Shown: one piece after another, positions 7,642 to 11,364 of the stretch
How positions within the stretch are numbered: position 1 is the first letter of the stretch
Layout: every line of letters starts with the position of its first letter
Assembly (NCBI GenBank): GCA_002435585.1
Contig: DJDY01000039.1
Location: 1-11,364 of the forward strand
Length of the DNA stretch: 11,364 nucleotides
Reading direction: 5' to 3'
Origin: Lachnospira sp. UBA5912
GTDB lineage: Bacteria > Bacillota > Clostridia > Lachnospirales > Lachnospiraceae
Notes under the pieces: model-generated
The model's input: only the letters and a program-made list of their open reading frames with translations
Databases searched by the model: none
What the model was told of the DNA's origin: nothing
Translations under genes and position numbers: made by a program

Positions 7642-8640
7642 ATGGATTATATAGTGTTGGATCTTGAGTGGAATCAGAGCTACAGAGGTAAGGAATATAC
7701 AGTGGAGGGGCTGCCATTTGAGATTATACAGATAGGCGCAGTCAGACTTGATGAGAATAAAAAAATAACAGGACAGTGGGAACGTATAATAAAACCAGTA
7801 GTGTATACAAAGCTTCATGGAAAAGTATCGGAAATGCTTGGGCTTACAGAAGATGAACTTGAATCAGGACAGGATTTTAAGAGTGCGGCCAGTGAGTTTC
7901 TTGCATGGTGTGGAGATGATTACAAGTTTATAACATGGGGTGGCTCAGATCTTACGGAGTTCCAGAGAAATATGAAATATTTCGGGGTGGAGAATAATTT
8001 TCCATTTCCATTTACATATTATGACTTACAGAAGTTATACAGCAAGCTATATTCAGATGGAAAGACGAGAAGAAGTCTTAAGACAGCTATTGAGGAGTTA
8101 GGTTTTAATGAAGATGCAGAGTATCATTCCGCAATTAATGATGCTGTTTACACGGCAAGGATATTCTCAAATATGGATTTTGGCAGTGTAAGCATATATG
8201 AAAGCATAGATAATTACAGAATACCGGCTTCAAGAAAAGAAGAGATATATATGAATTTCGGCACTTATGAAAAATATATATCGAAAGGTTTCAAGACAAG
8301 GGATAAGGCAGCAGAGGACAGAACGGCAAGGTCATGCAAATGTTATATATGTAAAAGTCCTATGAAAAGAAGAATCAAGTGGTTTTCTACATCATCAAAG
8401 AATTATTATGCTGTATTTGTATGTGAAGAGCATGGATTATTCAAAGGAAGAATGAAAGTAAAGCAGAGTGATAACGGACAATATTATGATGTAAGGATAT
8501 TAAAGCATACCGACGAGGATGGAGTAAACAAGGTTATAGACAAGCAGATAAAAGAACGTGAGCACAGAAGACGAAAGAGAATGGAAGAGCATAAAAGGAA
8601 AGTGGAAGCAAGAAAAAATAGCGGGAATGCGCGGAAATGA
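7642..8640 (+). CDS. DEDDh 3'-5' exonuclease with C-terminal Cys/His cluster
   Basis: A 332-residue cytoplasmic exonuclease of the RNase T / DNA polymerase III epsilon fold, expected to remove nucleotides from 3' ends using two metal ions. ExoI is D7-x-E9 in VLDLEWNQ, ExoII is D103 in WGGSDLTEFQRN, and ExoIII is H162 and D167 in HSAINDAVYTA, so all five DEDDh residues are present. Its form recalls KapD/ERI-1-like exonucleases, but whether it prefers RNA or DNA is not evident. After the catalytic domain (about 1-178) come a linker and a possible zinc-binding cluster (C232, C234, C237, C261, H264). A strongly basic C-terminal tail (KEREHRRRKRMEEHKRK, 304-320) could bind nucleic acid. GGAG (7631-7634) is seven bases before the ATG. 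The stop codon overlaps the outermost ATG of the following GH31 gene, which indicates co-transcription and probable translational coupling. Confidence 0.9.
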   Translation: MDYIVLDLEWNQSYRGKEYTVEGLPFEIIQIGAVRLDENKKITGQWERIIKPVVYTKLHGKVSEMLGLTEDELESGQDFKSAASEFLAWCGDDYKFITWGGSDLTEFQRNMKYFGVENNFPFPFTYYDLQKLYSKLYSDGKTRRSLKTAIEELGFNEDAEYHSAINDAVYTARIFSNMDFGSVSIYESIDNYRIPASRKEEIYMNFGTYEKYISKGFKTRDKAAEDRTARSCKCYICKSPMKRRIKWFSTSSKNYYAVFVCEEHGLFKGRMKVKQSDNGQYYDVRILKHTDEDGVNKVIDKQIKEREHRRRKRMEEHKRKVEARKNSGNARK

Positions 8641-8642
8641 GG
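8639..8642 (+). promoter_or_regulatory. Shine-Dalgarno site overlapping the exonuclease stop
   Basis: GAGG begins within the TGA stop (8638-8640) of the exonuclease gene and lies six bases before the ATG at 8649. It favours 8649 over the in-frame ATG at 8637, which overlaps the stop codon. Ribosomes ending the exonuclease would finish directly on this site. Confidence 0.6.
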
Positions 8643-8648
8643 CAGATT

Positions 8649-11222
8649 ATGGCAAATAGTTATTGTAATCCGGCAAGTGTAGTACAGGGTGATAAGTATC
8701 GTTTTTCAATCCTGACACCATATATGATGAGAATGGAGTATTCTGAGAACGGAGTATTTACGGATGAACCAACACAGACGGTTCTTAACAGAGATTTTCC
8801 TGTCCCAGATTATACTGTATGCGAAAGTGGTGATAAGCTTGAGATAGATACGAAGGCATTTCATATGGTTTATGATAAGAAAAAGTTCAGCGAGGGCGGC
8901 CTTTTCATAGATGTCAAATATGATTTCACCAATTATGGAGGAAGATGGTACTACGGAACGACAACGTATAGTTTTCCGCCAAGAGAACATAATCTTAAGG
9001 GAACTATGAGAACTCTTGATCGTGCAGATGGTGAAGTTGAACTTGAATATGGTCTTATGGATAAGAGCGGAAGAACATTTTTTGATGACAGTGATTCGTT
9101 CCTGTTTGATAAAGATGGTACTCCGGTTGTAAGAAAGAATAAAGAAATAGATGTATATTATCTTGCATATGGCAGGGATTATTTTAAGTGCCTTAGGGAT
9201 TTCTATAAGCTGTCAGGAGCTATTCCCATGCTTCCAAGATATGCACTTGGAAACTGGTGGAGCAGATACTGGAAGTATGATGAAGAAAGCTATAGAAAGC
9301 TTTTAAATGAGTTTGAGAGAAGAAATATACCATTTTCAGTTGCGGTAATGGATATGGACTGGCATATAGTTGATGTGCCTATGGAGTCAGGAGGTGGCTG
9401 GACGGGATATACATGGAATAACAAGCTGTTCCCGGATCCAGACAGATTCTTATCATGGCTTCATAATCATGGGTATCGCGTAACTCTTAATGTACATCCG
9501 GCATCAGGAATCCGAAGCTTTGAGAAAATGTATAAAGAAGTTGCACAGTTTATGGGTGTTAATCCGGAAAGTGGCAAAACTATAGAATTCGATATGACTA
9601 ATAAAGAATTTATTGAAGCGTATTTTAAGTTTGTTCATCATCCACATGAGAAGTCAGGCGTTGATTTCTGGTGGCTTGACTGGCAGCAGGGTGCTCACTG
9701 CGGGGTAAGCGGAGTTAATCTTGACCCATTGTGGCTGCTTAATTATTATCATTTCAAGGATATGGAAAAGCAGGGAAAAAGAGGACTTATATTATCGCGT
9801 TATAGTGGACTTGGGAGTCACAGATATCCTATAGGTTTTTCAGGTGATACTATAGTTACATGGAAGTCACTTGCATTCCAGCCATATTTTACAGCGACAG
9901 CATCCAATGTCGGGTATACATGGTGGAGTCATGACATAGGTGGGCATATGAGTGGCTATAAGGATAATGAACTTGCATTAAGGTGGTATCAGTTTGGTGT
10001 GTTTTCACCAATAAACAGATTGCACAGCAGTTCCAATCCGTTCTGTGGAAAAGAACCATGGAATTATCCAGAACCGTACTGCAGTGATATGGAAGCTGCT
10101 TTAAGATTCAGACACGGACTTATACCATATATGTATACACTTAATTACAGGTGTCATAACGAACTTGTACCGGTAATAATTCCAACATATTATTATTATC
10201 CTTTTGAGGAAAAGGCGTATAACAGTAGAAATCAATATTTTCTTGGAAGTGAACTGCTGGTGTGTCCTGTAACAACGCCGGTTAATCATGCTTCACAGAG
10301 AAGCTCTGAAAAATACTTTATTCCAGCTGGAATGTGGACAGATATATTTACAGGTGATGTATACAATGGCGGTGATAAAGGCAAAAATGCCATATTGTGC
10401 AGGAATCTGCACAGTATTCCGGTTCTTGGAAAGCCTGGCGCCATAATCCCTATGGCATCAGAACTTAATTACGCAGGAAATAGCGGTAACACAGCTGACT
10501 ACGATGTTTCATCAGAAGTGCCGGAATATGATTACATAACGAATAAAGATAATACAGTTCAACACTATGATCCATCTGAAATGTCAGAAAATGAGCATGT
10601 AAGAAAAGGAAGATGCAATGATATTAGCAATCCTCCAATAATAGATGTAATAATATGTCCGGGAGCTTCGAATACATTTGTTATGTACGAAGATACAGGA
10701 GATGGCTTCGGATATGAGCAGGGTGAGTATGCAATGACAGAGTTTGCAATGGAGTGGCATGATTCATACGCAGTTGTAAGTGTTAATGTAAGTGGTGACA
10801 CATCGGTGATACCAGATAACCGGTCATATAGATTCATATTCAGAGGTTTTAATGATAATATTGATTTTGTATCAGAAAACGCAGATGGTTCATCTAATGT
10901 GGTAAATAATTATTATGATAAAAAGACTAACACATGGACGGTTGTAATTGGCAGCAGTGGAGAGTGTAAAAGCACATACAATAATCTGCAGCTTAAACTG
11001 GCTTCAGCAAAAGAAAAGGGAGCGCTTACATATGATGGTAGCAGGATTAAGGATAGAATATATGACTTTTTATTGTATGCACAGATGAGTAATAATGATA
11101 AGAAGACTATATATAACATGTTCACTCAGGGCGCAGATATGAACGTGATATTATCAGATCTTATGGCTATGCGGCTTGATGGGGGAGTTGTGGATGCGTT
11201 GATGGAGTATATTGTTGTTTAG
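8649..11222 (+). CDS. GH31 glycoside hydrolase, alpha-glucosidase-like (DMDWH type)
   Basis: An 857-residue GH31 enzyme without a signal peptide, expected to hydrolyse alpha-glucosidic bonds in imported oligosaccharides; substrate unproven. The N-terminal beta-sandwich covers about 1-190 (FSILTPYMMRMEYSENG opens it) and the TIM barrel about 200-500. VMDMDWH (233-239) is diagnostic of this branch. The nucleophile is D344 in WWLDWQQG and the acid/base is D400 in GFSGD. R384, HDIGG (428-432) and RLHSSSNP (457-464) complete the active-site set. Residues about 505-602 form the proximal beta domain. A hydrophilic stretch (about 606-658) of Asn, Asp, Ser and Glu separates it from a DUF5110-like distal domain with YEDTGDGFGYEQGEY. 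The last ~60 residues (RIKDRIYDFLLYAQM onward) look helical. The longest reading starts at 8637, but GAGG at 8639-8642 supports 8649. The gene follows the exonuclease with no gap. No T-run terminator follows within the window. Confidence 0.9.
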   Translation: MANSYCNPASVVQGDKYRFSILTPYMMRMEYSENGVFTDEPTQTVLNRDFPVPDYTVCESGDKLEIDTKAFHMVYDKKKFSEGGLFIDVKYDFTNYGGRWYYGTTTYSFPPREHNLKGTMRTLDRADGEVELEYGLMDKSGRTFFDDSDSFLFDKDGTPVVRKNKEIDVYYLAYGRDYFKCLRDFYKLSGAIPMLPRYALGNWWSRYWKYDEESYRKLLNEFERRNIPFSVAVMDMDWHIVDVPMESGGGWTGYTWNNKLFPDPDRFLSWLHNHGYRVTLNVHPASGIRSFEKMYKEVAQFMGVNPESGKTIEFDMTNKEFIEAYFKFVHHPHEKSGVDFWWLDWQQGAHCGVSGVNLDPLWLLNYYHFKDMEKQGKRGLILSRYSGLGSHRYPIGFSGDTIVTWKSLAFQPYFTATASNVGYTWWSHDIGGHMSGYKDNELALRWYQFGVFSPINRLHSSSNPFCGKEPWNYPEPYCSDMEAALRFRHGLIPYMYTLNYRCHNELVPVIIPTYYYYPFEEKAYNSRNQYFLGSELLVCPVTTPVNHASQRSSEKYFIPAGMWTDIFTGDVYNGGDKGKNAILCRNLHSIPVLGKPGAIIPMASELNYAGNSGNTADYDVSSEVPEYDYITNKDNTVQHYDPSEMSENEHVRKGRCNDISNPPIIDVIICPGASNTFVMYEDTGDGFGYEQGEYAMTEFAMEWHDSYAVVSVNVSGDTSVIPDNRSYRFIFRGFNDNIDFVSENADGSSNVVNNYYDKKTNTWTVVIGSSGECKSTYNNLQLKLASAKEKGALTYDGSRIKDRIYDFLLYAQMSNNDKKTIYNMFTQGADMNVILSDLMAMRLDGGVVDALMEYIVV

Positions 11223-11330
11223 CACACATTCGGTTAACATACGGACGACATCATATATGAGAAAGACAGGCGCACATACATAGGCGATGCCAGAAGCTTC
11301 ACTTGGATATTTCTAAGACTTTTCATATAA

Positions 11331-11349
11331 GTAGTGGCAACGCCGCTAC
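11331..11349. repeat. GC-richer hairpin at the window edge
   Basis: GTAGTGGC (11331-11338) pairs with GCCGCTAC (11342-11349) around AAC, an eight-base stem with one G-T pair. The next bases, CCG-TTCGATA-CGG (11349-11361), look like a tRNA T-arm, but no anticodon or D arm could be fitted upstream. The element is cut by the window end. The rest of 11223-11330 shows no gene and no clear terminator. Confidence 0.4.
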
Positions 11350-11364
11350 CGTTCGATACGGGAC

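Noticed and set aside
11270..11364. Complete tRNA gene at the right edge
   Set aside because: Only a T-arm-like segment with one stem mismatch is present. No anticodon arm, D arm or acceptor pairing could be fitted upstream.

Overview
This AT-rich window looks like chromosome of a motile, saccharolytic member of the Clostridia, most likely a Lachnospiraceae relative (Lachnospira, Roseburia or Butyrivibrio type). The reasons are the composition, heavy use of ATA and AGA codons, AGGAG-type ribosome binding sites, a chemoreceptor, and two cytoplasmic glycoside hydrolases lacking signal peptides. The genus is an inference. No mobile element, CRISPR array, rRNA or complete tRNA was seen.

Layout, left to right. 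(1) 41-2041 (+): a compact GH31 enzyme of the alpha-xylosidase-like type. (2) 2042-2458: a gene-free stretch with two short tandem-repeat blocks, a possible promoter and a long-range RNA stem in the leader of the next gene. (3) 2459-4498 (+): a methyl-accepting chemotaxis receptor with a dCache sensor. (4) 4571-4625: a strong, probably bidirectional terminator between convergent genes. (5) 7092 down to 4769 (-): a two-gene operon of an unrecognised 265-residue cytoplasmic protein and a fused ThrE-type amino-acid exporter, behind a good sigma-A promoter (7188-7216). (6) 7093-7641: a 549-bp divergent intergenic region with several inverted repeats and no gene. (7) 7642-11222 (+): a DEDDh 3'-5' exonuclease with a Cys/His cluster and basic tail, its stop codon overlapping the widest possible start of a second, larger GH31 enzyme. 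(8) 11223-11364: a tail with no gene, ending in a GC-richer hairpin cut by the window edge.

How the genes relate. The two GH31 enzymes belong to clearly different branches (WLDNCEP versus WWLDWQQG nucleophile motifs) and should act inside the cell on oligosaccharides imported by transporters outside the window. The receptor carries most of the residues described for amino-acid-binding dCache domains and lies beside a predicted amino-acid exporter; a functional link is only a guess. The most unusual points are the coupling of an exonuclease to a glucosidase-type enzyme, the structured leader before the receptor, and the unknown gene paired with ThrE. Nothing here amounts to a clearly new multi-gene system.
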